Part shown: positions 23,481 through 35,286 of the stretch, in pieces
Position numbering within the stretch: position 1 is the stretch's first letter
How the letters are laid out: every line of letters starts with the position of its first letter
DNA from: Eucalyptus grandis
Lineage: Eukaryota > Streptophyta > Magnoliopsida > Myrtales > Myrtaceae
Reading direction: 5' to 3'
Assembly (NCBI RefSeq): GCF_016545825.1
Contig: NC_052614.1
Coordinates: forward strand, 25,252,559 to 25,316,558
Length of the DNA: 64,000 nucleotides
The notes under the pieces: generated by a model
The model's input: only the letters and a program-made list of their open reading frames with translations
Database searches by the model: none
Told to the model about the DNA's origin: nothing
Program-made: the position numbers and the translations under genes

Positions 23481-24240
23481 GAATGGATGCGGCCCAAGGT
23501 TCAATTACATTATAGCACCGATGACACAAACACGCGACGCGGATACACGACACGACATGACATGTTGACACGTAATTTCTCAAAAATAAAGAATTCGACA
23601 CGTGAAGACATGTTGTATATTAAATAAATATTCTTATTTTAAATTAATTTGATTCAAATTTACAAAAAAATAAATAATAAAAAGAATCTTCAATGAATTT
23701 ATTATAATATTATTAATAAATCTATTTATTGAAAATTCGAAAGACATATTCATAATCAATGCATATCTATTTTTGAAGACATGTTTTTAACTTTAATAAA
23801 AATTATTGATAAAATTAATGATTAATGAAAAATTAGAATAAATTTATTTAAATAAGTCATAATCTTATATAATAACCAAAATTTATCATTATTCAATATT
23901 CAATACTTTTATTTTATGAAATTATTTTTTATCTCATTTATTTATTTTTCTGATAAAAAAAAAGTCCTCTCATGATCCACCCCCAAACCCCGGTCTCAAA
24001 TTTATTTCATTTTTCTTTTCCGTACTTCTTTCCTCCCACTACCTCACATACCATTAGTATTCATTAAGTTCAATAAATATCACAAAAAATCATAAACTAA
24101 CAAACGAAGGTAAAATCTCAAATCGATAAATTTGTCAACCATCACATTTGACGAAAATTTATGTAAAGTAAATTTATCATAAATTTATCAATTCATGATT
24201 TTTTTTTAATAATAACTCTTTTAAGAAAAAGAAACACTTC
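23481..24240. other. AT-rich stretch beginning with a GACAC-rich repeat
   Basis: 23511-23600 is dense in GACAC/ACGACAC words (TAGCACCGATGACAC at its left edge) and resembles, in reverse complement, the right end of the repeat at 50052-50783. 23600-24240 is over 75% A+T with no frame of note. It may be the body of the same kind of non-autonomous element; a right terminus was not found. Confidence 0.35.
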
Positions 24241-25228
24241 TTCACGTTCTCATTTAAAAAATTGGACCAACATGCCAAAATCTGTCACTGTCAGCAGAGA
24301 CGTATCCCGCAGCATCCCACCACCGCCTTAGAAAGATCCATTTCTCTCTCTTGTTCCTTTGTCATTTGGCCTGAACTGAACAGCGGAGCCAGGGACAACG
24401 TCGTTGTTCTTCTTCTCCTCCGATTCCCTCCACAGCCACAATTCGCAGATATAGAGAGAGAGAGAGAGAGAGAGGAATGAGTGAAGTGGGGATGCATTGA
24501 AAGCTCCTGCGCCGAGGACAGATTCTCCAACCGATCGCATCCCGCGCTGCAATTTGGCCGTGGCAGGTTCTGATTTTCTCTCTCTCTCTCTCTCTCTCTC
24601 TATTTCTTCCATCTCTCCATCGTCGAAGTCGTCGTGTTTTTTTTACCTTCTGGGTCTTCTGGGTAGCACTAGTTCCGCGTTGATTGGGCTCGCGGGAACA
24701 ACGCCAATCTCGTGAGGATCGCTCTTTTCGCGTTTTTCCCTCCTGTGTTATTGCGTTTCTTGTCGAGTCAACGCGTGAAGGCGTGGACTTTTCTCTTCTT
24801 TTCTTGGGTTACCTCCGGGATGGGGGCGGTGGGTTTTCTCGCGATGAGATCTTGTTCTGCGAAATGGGCTGTTGAACCGACCTGTTGGCTTTCTGTGAAG
24901 ATTGTGGCTTCTGGGTTTTCATCGAGACTGCTAGTTTTGGTGTTTTTCTTCGTCTTGGGCAATTGTTCCATGTTCTTTTCAGCTTTTTCTGACATTTGTG
25001 TGTGTGTGTGTGTGTGTGTGTGAAAAAGAGAGAGAAAGCGAAGATTGGGTTGCTTTTTGAGTGGTTCTACTTTTTGCTCCCATTTTGCCAGTGTAAGTCG
25101 CTGCTTTAGCTTCAATGAATAAGTGAAAATCATACGCTTTTATGAGTTAAAGCTAAATTAATTTAGCTCTTCCCGTTTCTTATGATCGCAGCTTCTTCGA
25201 GGAGTGCTCGCGTGTCCAACGCCAACTA
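24241..25228 (+). promoter_or_regulatory. Leader-like segment (promoter, 5' UTR and first intron) fused to copy C
   Basis: G+C rises sharply from about 24290. The segment has GA/CT microsatellites (24452-24472, 24578-24601) and a TG run (24997-25021). It also has a plausible exon ending GGCCGTGGCAG/GTTCTG (about 24567) and an acceptor ATCGCAG at about 25191 followed by a short exon-like piece. This looks like the 5' UTR and leader intron of a constitutive plant gene. No protein in it is recognised. It joins copy C's intron at about 25225-25235. Confidence 0.4.
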
Positions 25229-25331
25229 ATTTGTTTTACTTCTTGACCTAGGTATGCGATTGCTTTGACGTGGTGTGTCGATTCTTCGTGGCAAGTTTTT
25301 GTTTGACACTTTCTATAATTGGCAGTCTGAG

Positions 25332-26613
25332 ATGGAGGCTGAGATGGATCGTTTTGCACGAGAAAAGAAAGAATTATCTGACCAAGTCCAGGACCTAGAG
25401 AACCAGCTTGAGGAGCTTCGCTCTGAGAGAGCGGAGGAAATTGCAAAGCTCACTTCTGAGAAGGAGGCCCTTCAAGATCGTCTTCATGATGCAGAGTCGG
25501 AGATTTTGCAGCTGAAGACTCGTCATAGTGAAGAATTGGAGGTTGTCTTTCACTGCTTCTGTCGCTTTATTTATCCTTAATCAAGTTCTTTTGCTTTCTT
25601 TTCATGTCAACTTGTGCATTTCTAAACATTGCATTTCCCATGTGAGGGAGTAAGGATTTGGCTTAGTGATGGCTTCTCTTACTAAGTCTCAAGAGGTCTT
25701 GGTTTTGGTTTATATGTGTTGCCTACATCTCTCCAAGAAGGGGAAAATATTATCTATTGGCTAGTGTTTTTTCAGAAGATTGCATGGGAAATTGCTTTGG
25801 ATGACCAGGGTGGAGTTGGATGAATTGGATTTATCTCCTTTTTTCCTGCCTTAGGAAATATGCTAATTGATGTCTTTTCAACCAAAATATGTGAATGGAA
25901 CAGAAAGTGGCAGAGGAAAAGGACCCCCTTGCTGAAAGGCTGAAGAGTGCGGAAGCTGGGAGGAAAAGATCTGATGAAGAGCTGAAGCGGTACGAGATGG
26001 AAAATGTGACTGGAGAACAGATTCGGCAGTCCCTTGAGGACGAGATTAGAAGATTGAGACAAACAGTGGGACAAACTGAAGGAGAAAAGCGGAAAAAAGA
26101 TGAGCGGATTGCTGAATATGAAGAACGTATTCATGGTATGCAAGCACGATTGGAAGCCTACCAGGTTTGTGCCAACAACTCATTCAAGCATATGCTTTAG
26201 TATTAATTTGGGTTGTCCTGCTTTCTCTTTGTTGCTTAGATTTCACCTCCTCTTTGCAGGAATATATCCAATCACTCGATACTCAACTCCGGGAAGAAAT
26301 GTCTAGGCATGCTCCTCTGTACGGTGCTGGTCTGGATGCACTTTCAATGACAGAGTTGGAGACGATCTCGCGCATTCATGAAGAAGGGCTTAGGCAGATC
26401 CACGCCATTCAGCAACAACGTAAGGGCAGCCCTCTTAGCAGTCCTATCATGAGTCCCCACACGCTACCGCCGCACAATCACGGGTTGTATCCGACCACGC
26501 CCCCTCAAGTGGCGGCGGGGCTTCCCCCTTCCGTCATGCCCAATGGCGTAGGGATGCACCACAGCAACAGGCACGTCAACAGTGCGATGGGTCCCTGGTT
26601 CAATCACAAGTAG
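25332..26613 (+). CDS. TRAF-like copy C: coiled-coil C-terminus only, open frame
   Basis: Three exons, 25326-25541, 25904-26164 and 26260-26613, join in phase with no stop. From the ATG at 25332 they encode about 274 residues. The first two exons are a heptad-rich coiled coil (EMEAEMDRFAREKKEL onward). The third has HAPLYGAGLDALSM, ELETISRIHEEGLRQIHAIQ and a Pro-rich tail ending NHK. It lacks the MATH, linker and helical domains of the parent. The upstream segment looks like another gene's leader, so a short chimeric transcript is possible. It is the only copy with no visible lesion in its coding blocks. Whether it is expressed cannot be told; it may simply be the youngest fragment. Confidence 0.45.
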
Positions 26614-29600
26614 AGAGCCCTGGAGTCATTGCGGGATGCCCAACCCAATCCACCTGGGATCTGTTTTGCATTGAAAGTGGAGGGATGATGATTTTCTGAG
26701 AGTGGAATTTATTTGGCATTTTGACTGGCGGGACTGTTGGGATGAGTTGCTGGTGAAAGGGCTGTTGTAATTGATAGATAGCTGGACGGAGGGGGGGATT
26801 AGATTGGTGTCTAGTCCAATGGGAGTAACAGTTAAACTGCCATGCCTGCTTTTTTTTAAAATTTCTTCATATGATCAATTATAGGTTCCAACAAATTTTG
26901 CAAAAGTGTCTCTCATATTTACTCTCTCTCTCTCTCTCTGAAGCAGTGATTTGTGGAGCGGATACCCAGTTTCTTAAGACTCTCAGCTGTTAACCTTGAT
27001 AAGAGTCTGAACTTTTCTTTCTTGTAAATATTAATGTTTTGGAGGCGCTTAGCGGGTGACACCACACGACTTGAACATCACTTGAAACTCTCGAACGTGC
27101 CGTGGCTTATTAGAAACTAACGCCGGCTTATTGAGACAACATGGAGATATCAGAAATTGATAAAAACCATGGTAACAAGAATTGCTGGTCTTCTTCCAGA
27201 AACGATGGGCAAAGGAAAGAGATTCAAGAGAGGTGCCCCGGTTGGGTTGAGGCTGCAACTGCTGGGCCTTGAATAAAACATGGGCCATTTAACAAATTTA
27301 CGATAGAAATCCCAAAATGTCAACTCAGATTAGAAAAAACGTGTGGATCATGCTGAAATCTGAGGAAGACGGCTGCTTATGATTTAGGCCTCAGAATCCA
27401 GATTAGCTATTGATGATTGCAAAAAGTCCACCGTGGAAGAACGAGTCAGCTGAGCTGAACAATGACGTGCTACGTCACAGTTCTTGCCTCTACCATTATC
27501 ATCGTGCTACATTGTGTAGATGGCAAGAAACTTGGTCACACGCTTTTTCTAATTGGATAATACCCGCCTGTGTGTGGTAACTAAGCAATTGAAAATTTCA
27601 TACCCACCTGATCTATCCATAAGCATCATCATCATCGTCATCATCTTCAAATCTTCAAATCTTTAAATTCACACAACGCGGAAGACATGGGACAACCCAC
27701 ATGGTTGACTAGCAACTTCACATGGAGCTCCCATTCACATGATTTGCCCCCAAAGAATTTGGGTGTTGACAAGGCCGACTCTTGAGATGCACAATTGTCG
27801 TTGATTGGGAAAATTGTCCAAAAAATTATAAATCTATTATATAATGATTAATTCAGCTTTACATCTTTTAATTATATCAATTTAATCCTAGATATTTTCG
27901 TAATTTGTCAATATAGTCGTTTTAGCCAATACTGGTCGAAAATTGTTGATATGTGGAGATTTTCCATTTTTTTTGAATTTTTCTGAAATCTTCCTTTTCT
28001 TTAATGAGAAAAAAAAAAAATTTATTTATATCAAGTACTAATGCTATGTAGAACGACCTTAGCAATTTTTAGTCAAAATTGATCGGAATGACTAAAGTGA
28101 TAAATCACCAAGATGTTCAAAACTAAATTGACACAATTGAATAATTTAAGATTAAATTGATTGTCAAATAATAGTTTTATCACTTTTCAAACAAGTAACC
28201 CGTAGTTCCTTCTTGTTGGAGCAACGTGAATTGCTTTTGCGATAAAGCTAAGACATCACCTGCAAGTGTGTGATTATATCCCGTTTGGTTCGCTTTTCTC
28301 CGGAGACTTTAGGGGAAAAATTATATTGCGATATTCACGAGCTATGAAGTTAAATCAAATCATTCATATTCTCCGAAATGACACATCATGTGACAATTGT
28401 AGCCTAATCTCATGCGTCTTTCATCGAGTCAAGTACTCGGAAAGAGCCTGATCTCTCTCGTCCATTGGACTGCAGAGTTGTCCTTCGGACAGGTTGGACT
28501 TTGACTTTATCAAGCTTGTGAAAAGACCTAATCTTACGATACTATCGTCCGATTTCTTCTAGTTGCCCCTTCCGACATTCAAGATAATTTCGCCCGTTCT
28601 GGTGCTCAGGAGATTGTTTTTTGCGGGTTAATGCCGTTTTATTATTATATCCAGACTCTGACTTTTTTAAATTAGCCTAATTTTTATAAAAATTAATTTA
28701 AATTAAATTTGCATAAAAATACTTTTAGAAAAAGTTATGTCATCGCCATGTCGATATTTTCCATTAGCGGATTGGATGAAGTTAATGTAATAACTCAATT
28801 GTATTTTTTTGTAAATTTTAAGATTTAATTGCACTTTCATAATAAGTTTTGGACTTTTAATGAATATATCCCTTAAATTTATTGGAGAAAAATGACACAA
28901 ATAATTCTTAAGTTTTGAACTAAGAATTTTTAATTCGTTTAATATAGGCATATAATTAATGTAGCCCCTAAATTATATAAAATTGTTAAATATTGCTATT
29001 TCCATTAATTCAAGTTAATAAAATCTGTTGATATGACTATTAATCCGTTAATTATGAATGGTGGATTAAAAAAAAAAACTGCACATGGACTATCAATGTA
29101 AAATATTTTCCTAAAATTAAGATATAATAATTCACGTCATCAAATAAAGATGGGTACGTTGACGTTATAATTTTATCTCTGTTTTTAAAGTAGATGGATA
29201 AAAGAATGGACATATTAACTCGTCTTTATAATAATCTATTTCATCTAGTAAAGTCTAGTTTGTCGTTTGAGTAAAGATAAAGGAAAACATCGAACACTTA
29301 TGAATAATTTATAAATCGAACAAATTAAGCATTCAAGAACGAATTGTACATTACGTCCAAAAATTCTTTGTCATTATCCCAATTCATCTACACCTCCATT
29401 TGAAAAGATCCGCGTTGGCATGTGCCGTAAGAAAGTTGCACTCAGCATGACCGGTTTTTGAAATTCCTAATCACGTGTCTAGCCGACACGATCCGAGGTT
29501 GCAATCAAAGGGTAGATTCAATGAATGTGGCCGAAGACCCGGGAACTCAGGATTTGTCCATTCTGGAAAAATCTGGCAGGCGGAATGGGACTGAACAGTA
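26614..29600. repeat. Shared downstream flank, unit of copy C (longest version)
   Basis: The least interrupted version of the flank: CT run near 26923, palindrome at 27463-27477, CATCAT run near 27625, then AT-rich DNA. It has no LINE and lacks the roughly 700-base loss seen in unit A'2, so it serves as reference for both events. No coding sequence seen. Confidence 0.65.
27463..27477. promoter_or_regulatory. Palindromic bZIP/G-box-like site, unit C
   Basis: TGACGTGCTACGTCA, one base off the version in units A'2 and B, with both ACGT cores kept. Confidence 0.4.
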
Positions 29601-30800
29601 AACGATCCTGAAGGCTTGATCCTTTAGGTCACGTCGAATGCTCTGGCACAGCCAAAGTCATTGACGGCTATACGAAATTTCATGCTGACAACGACATCGC
29701 TTCGCTGGTGTTTTCTCCGAAGCTGCCCGAAAGCTTTTGCTAAGCGCAGAGAGAAGCTTCCTCCACCAGCTGTAGCTTTTGCTAATGGCTGTGATTAAGA
29801 CCACAAACAAGGTTTCGATTATTGCCCAATATAAGATTCTTGATTCTTGGATGTGGCTTGACATATTTCTTGGCTAAAAGCGTTCTAATTAATTAGGGAG
29901 CGATAGCAGATACAGTACCATACACATGAGTCGTATTAGAATTTAATATGAATGTGTCATATTATTCAATAATGCCAAATTTTGTACATTAATTCCTAGC
30001 ATCGCTTAAAAAGAAAGTCAAGATCTTTACAATGGTATCAATGGTGTCATTTCTCACCATCGGTGTATGACTATGAGCCAATAATGTAGTGTCAATTGGA
30101 ATAGATAGTTTTATCATTGACAAAAGTACAAAAAAGCTAATTATGAAATTTTCAATTAAACCAATATAGTTCCAAATATTTTGTATTTGTATTAATTCAA
30201 TTCATCTAACTAAAAATGTCACCGTGCCATGTAGTAGTGGCCGGTGTCCACGTACATGACTTCGGTTAAGATTAGTTAGATGGACTCAATTGGCACGAGT
30301 ACAAAAAATTTAAGACTAAACTGGTCAAATTGAAAATTTTAGGATTAAATTAGTGGCACTAACATAATACATTTAAAACTTTTTTCGGGTACTTTTCCTG
30401 TAATCCCCATGTGACCAAACAGGCCAAACCGTAGGAAGAGGATCACGGAAGCCTTGGTGCCCACATATCCATCCCCAGCTACGTGTACATGTTTGATTTC
30501 TAAAGCTTTGCACCTGCCAAGAACCTTCCCTCCATTGCACCCGAAACAGAGGTGGCTTCCTGCCAAGAAGGAGGCCAAAAACGAGGGAGAGAGGTGGGCC
30601 CTTACCCATGTCATCGATGGTTTTGATTGATCACGTAATCATTGGCGATGGATACTTGAAGAAGAATAGTATATCTTTCTTATCAGAAGGAAGAAAGAAT
30701 GCAGATGAGATGAGATGAGATGGGCTTGAAAACGTGGCGATATGTATGGTTTGACTTGGGGGCGATGCATGTAATGGCGAGAGGGGGTACGTGCCCTCTC
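29601..30800. other. Intergenic DNA upstream of the ACR gene
   Basis: No recognised gene. Open frames at 30345-30614 on the minus strand have no family resemblance and no splice context. Repeated ATGAG words lie at 30703-30722. Confidence 0.5.
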
Positions 30801-31129
30801 TCCCGCTCTCCTCTGAATCTTCTCCAATCCACCACCTCTCGTCCATTCTCCTTCCCTATTTAACCTCATCATCTCTCTCTCTCTCCCCTTCGCAGACCTC
30901 ACCTCTACGCCTAACATCATCATTATCAACCAGCCCAACGTTCTCTCTCTCTCTCTCTCTTTTCTTTCTGAAGGAGATACAAAAGGAGAAAAGGTAGTGG
31001 GCTGCTCCCATTTCAAAGGGGAAAGACAACGCATATACCTTCTTCAGCTTTATCTTTCTCCCCTTCCTCTCTTCCTGCCCTGAAGGGTGCTCAGGTTGGT
31101 GGCTGTAGCTGAGTAAGCCCTCCCTCCCT

Positions 31130-31190
<61 letters not shown>

Positions 31191-31235
31191 TGTCCAAGAA
31201 CACTTTACGTACCTTGAATATACATGCATTATCCG

Positions 31236-31272
<37 letters not shown>

Positions 31273-31646
31273 TGCCCAAGAACACTATATACCTTGAAAA
31301 TACATTCATTACCCAGTGGAGCATCCCATCTTTCTCACGCGTTTTTCAGTTTGAATTTCTTCCCAGCTTCATGCACAGAAGTTATCTTGAATAAGCTTCT
31401 TGTGGTGATACCAAAACCCTAAAAAGTTTTGTGGGTCAATACGTGCATTTGCCTTCCTATTTCTGTTTCAAATTCCAATGCGTGATAATTATCACAAAAG
31501 AACTCCAATGTGAATATTACTATTGCCCATGAACTCTGTGTTTGATGACATTAGCAGCAACTCCATATCGTCATTTCCTCCACGATCAAGGGCTTTATCT
31601 TTTCATCTTATCTAATTTGTTTATTTGTCTATTCGTTCGTTGCAGG
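30801..31646 (+). promoter_or_regulatory. Promoter and pyrimidine-rich 5' UTR of the ACR gene
   Basis: A weak TATA-like CTATTTAA lies at about 30856, followed by strongly CT-rich DNA. The coding start at 31647 follows directly after an acceptor (TTGCAG/G), so the leader contains an intron that ends at 31645. Its donor was not fixed. CT-rich leaders with introns are common in plant genes. Confidence 0.45.
31118..31313. repeat. CCCT and CT microsatellites in a roughly 80-bp duplication
   Basis: A (CCCT)n run from 31118 leads into a CT run to 31188. A phrase around CCAAGAACACT and ACCTTGAATATACAT follows at 31192-31230, then a second CT run (31238-31267), then the same phrase diverged at 31273-31310. 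This is a local tandem duplication of microsatellite plus unique sequence in the ACR leader. Confidence 0.75.
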
Positions 31647-34600
31647 ATGCAGAAAGTTTGTTGGCCTTACTTTGATCCTGACTTCGAAAACCTCCGTGAG
31701 AGGATATACGGCCCGACGTAAGCATTCTCTGTTGCTAATCAATCTTACGTGCTTTGTAATTGTTTGAACCTATTAGTCATATGCTAAAGACATCCTGTGT
31801 CTCAATCATCGGTTGCAGCTGCAGAGTTAGCATTGATAATGAAAGCATGGAAGATTGCACGGTGATTAAGGTACTATTGGGTTAATTATCAGTTCATCCT
31901 TGTAATTCCATCTATATACTTAATTCGTTGAAATTTTCCTGATGATGACTAAGTTACATTGTTTTCCTAAAGGTCGACAGCGTGAACAAGCAAGGGCTGC
32001 TCCTGGAAGTTGTCCAAGTGTTGACGGACATGAACCTGTCCATCTCCAAGAGCTACATTTCTTCTGATGGGGGATGGTTCATGGATGGTACTAATGCTTC
32101 TTTCCTCTACCCTCACAATGCTGCATATGCTAACAGATTTAGTACTATTTCACTAATTTTTTTTTTCAACAAATACTATTTCACTAATTGATTTATGTGA
32201 AAAAGTGGTCATTGCATGCCTAGATAAATTTATTACCTCATCCACGTATTCCATAAGTTAGGAGCACTAAACTTCAGATTGAACAACGCAGCTACTATAA
32301 GTACAGCAATGTGATGAAGTGAACAAAATAGTTGCAAAGATTCATAGGTGTTCAACTGCCGTTATTCTTAATTTCTAACTGTTCTCTTGAAATTTGATTA
32401 ATTCAACCATAAAATAGCATAGCACATTCGAGACTGATTTTTGGATAGTCAATTGAAGCAATATCAGCAATATCAGCATGAGGTTATTGTAAGTTTTAGC
32501 TACTTATATTTTGGTGACCGTTGATTTTTCTTCATTTGTACAGTTTTTCACGTTAAAGATGAGCATGGAAACAAAATTGGAGACCAGAGAGTGATCGACT
32601 ATATTCAGCAGGTAATGCTTAATTTCTCTCTGTGCCATCTAATGATGTACACCATATATTAATCTGACGACGCATATGCAGGCCATTGACACAACAAAGG
32701 AAACTCTAAGCTCATCATCACCGTCGTCACCGAAAGCCAAGGCCAAAGTATATACCAACAGCACTCTTCTGTTGTCCGAACATTACAATGAGCACACAGC
32801 TATCGAGATGACTGGGACAGATCGGCCGGGACTGTTCTCAGAGATCTCGGCCACTCTAGCCGACCTCCACTGCAACATTGTCGAAGCTCACGCATGGAGC
32901 CACAACACCCGCCTTGCTTGTGTTGCCTACATTTCTGATCAGCGCACCAATACCCCAATTGAAGACCGGAGTCGGCTCGCCACCATTGCAGACCACCTCA
33001 CCATGGTGCTCCGAGCAAAATCCACATCCGGATCTCCGAGGGCAACTGTGCCAAACCAACAAGAAGTGAAGGCTTCTGATCTTCAAGGAGGGGAAGGTAC
33101 ATTTCATTAAGCCTCCCAAATTGCTTACAGAGGGTTTTGGTTTTCTTATCTTTTGATCCTGCGATTTCTTTAGTGTCTTTAATTCAGTGTTGAAAAAAAA
33201 AAAAAAAAGAGCAACTCATTTTCCAAGAAAGTCCTCTAAAATCAACTTCACTAAGCGATATTGCAAGCTTTCAATTGCATATATGACGGGTATTTCATAT
33301 TCTTGGATTTAGGTATGACGACGAATGTTGAGCGGCGGTTGCATCAGCTTATGCTCTCTGTGAGGGACTTTGACGAGCCCGCTTCCGAGTCTTCAAGCCC
33401 GATAGTGATGCCGATGGGATTGGGACCGGATAGAAATGGGCAAAATTTGAGGATTTCGATCGAAGAATGGAATGAAAAGGGATATTCAGTAGTGAACATC
33501 AAGTGCAAGGATCGACGCAGGCTCATGTTCGACACCGTATGCACACTTACAGACATGCAGTATGTTATATTTCATGCATCAGCGTTTGCTCGGGGAGGTT
33601 ATGCATATCAGGTATGTTTCTCAAATACAACTCCTGCTCCGTATGACAATTAATGGAAAATAGATAGTCTGATATCTGATTTTTGTATATTTAAATAACT
33701 CTTATTTAAGCTGTCATATTACGTGATACCTAGCCGCATCTCTCATCTTCTTTCTTTACGTTGAAAGCTGCCATTCATTCTTTAAGGTGCATGAAATTTA
33801 TATTTGACAGCAAATTACTAAGTCAGTCAGTGCATTAACATTACCTACGTCCCCTTATCATTCCCACATACTAACTAAATTGACATAGCTCTTAGATTTT
33901 CACGGCATCAAACATTTTAATAGTAACTGAAACATAGTTCCCTGAAGCATCATATCTTGTCATGTAGGCAAAGATCTAATTCGAATTAGAGAATTAATGG
34001 AACTGGTTAAAAATCAAGTTTTCAAATCAGTCATCTCTTGATTATAACATTCTTTCCCTGTCATCTGCAGGAGTATTTCATCCGGCATGTAGATGGTTGT
34101 GCATTGAGCACAGAGGGTGAGAAAGACCGCGTCATGAAGTGCTTGGAGGCTGCTATTGAGCGGCGAGTTTGTGAGGTAACACCAAATCTTCAAATATGAT
34201 GCTCTACAAAACTTACGTGCAACTGCATAGCGCTAGTTCTAAATCAAAGTAGCCACTTAATATAAAGAAGGTTACAGTGAAATTTCTTGAAACAATGAGA
34301 ATTATTCATCTCAATGTCGCCAAAGCCCATGAGTTTATAATGATCGTTGCAATGCCATGCGTCATAACCTTATCTTTTTGTCTATTGGCAAACAGGGCTT
34401 CAAGCTAGAATTATGTGCGAACAACAGAATCGGGTTGCTCTCCGACATAACAAGGGTGCTCCGCGAGAACGGACTAGCTGTGGTCCGAGCAGACGTGGAA
34501 ACACAGGGGGAGAAGGCGGTGAATGCGTTCTACTTGAAGGACACTTCGGGGAATGAAGTGGACATGGAGTTCGTGGAGCGCATAAAGAGAGAGATGGGCC

Positions 34601-34737
34601 CTATAAACCTTGCCGTGCAGACCGAGACCAAGAGACACGGCTTGGCCGAGAAGCCGAACACACCTTTCTCATCCCTCGGAGGATTTTTGAAATCTCAGAT
34701 CGAACGGCTCTCCCATAACTCCATCGCCATCGAGTGA
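31647..34737 (+). CDS. ACR: ACT domain repeat protein (ACR3/4/5-like)
   Basis: Eight coding exons: 31647-31717, 31819-31870, 31973-32087, 32544-32611, 32682-33096, 33313-33611, 34071-34175 and 34396-34737. They give about 488 residues in an unbroken frame with GT-AG borders. The N-terminus [16 protein letters not shown] and the four ACT blocks are typical of the family. ACT1 is [20 protein letters not shown] with [15 protein letters not shown]2 is [22 protein letters not shown]3 is [20 protein letters not shown] with [11 protein letters not shown]4 is [22 protein letters not shown] domains bind amino acids in regulatory proteins, and plant ACRs are thought to sense nitrogen or amino acid status; the ligand here is unknown. 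The protein is a regulator, not an enzyme. The exact paralogue (3, 4 or 5) is not settled. This is the most intact gene of the window. Confidence 0.9.
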
Positions 34738-35286
34738 ATACGAAATATCAAACGCAACTACTCGCACTTCTCTCTAGGCTGTTCCACAGTATATTAATCT
34801 CGGGAAGCTGTACATGAGAGAAGGGCGGAGACGCAAGCAGAGCGCGCGAAAGAGAGAGATTGCACCATGTGTGAGAGGGCAAAGGGCAGATCGACAAACA
34901 GAAAGGGAAGAAATGAAGTGCTACAAGATGATTCTTTTCAGGCATACGTAAATAAAGGAGAATTTGACATGGTAGAGTTGTAGGAACAGTGCTGGAGAAG
35001 GCTTTTACTTTTGCTGAACATATTGTACATGAATAATCAATGATCTTGTTTACCTCAGATTGTGAATAAATAATGGAAGTCGTGATCGCAAAGTTTGGTA
35101 GTAATTCTTTTCTGTAATTCATCCAAATCCAACAGCATTCCTTTCGACCCTTCTAAAAATCCCAGCTTGTTCAAGCGAATATACTTTAATATGGAGTATA
35201 AGCAAGTCAACTATTCCATAATATGGTATGAGTGGTTAGGTTTCTATGTGTGACACCACAATTAAGTCCTGAGGTCAGCGAATTAT
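34738..35286 (+). other. 3' UTR of the ACR gene and gap to the next gene
   Basis: AATAAAG at about 34950 and AATAAATAAT at about 35065 are likely poly(A) signals. The gene to the right is on the opposite strand, so the two genes converge with about 550 bases between stop codons. Confidence 0.5.
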
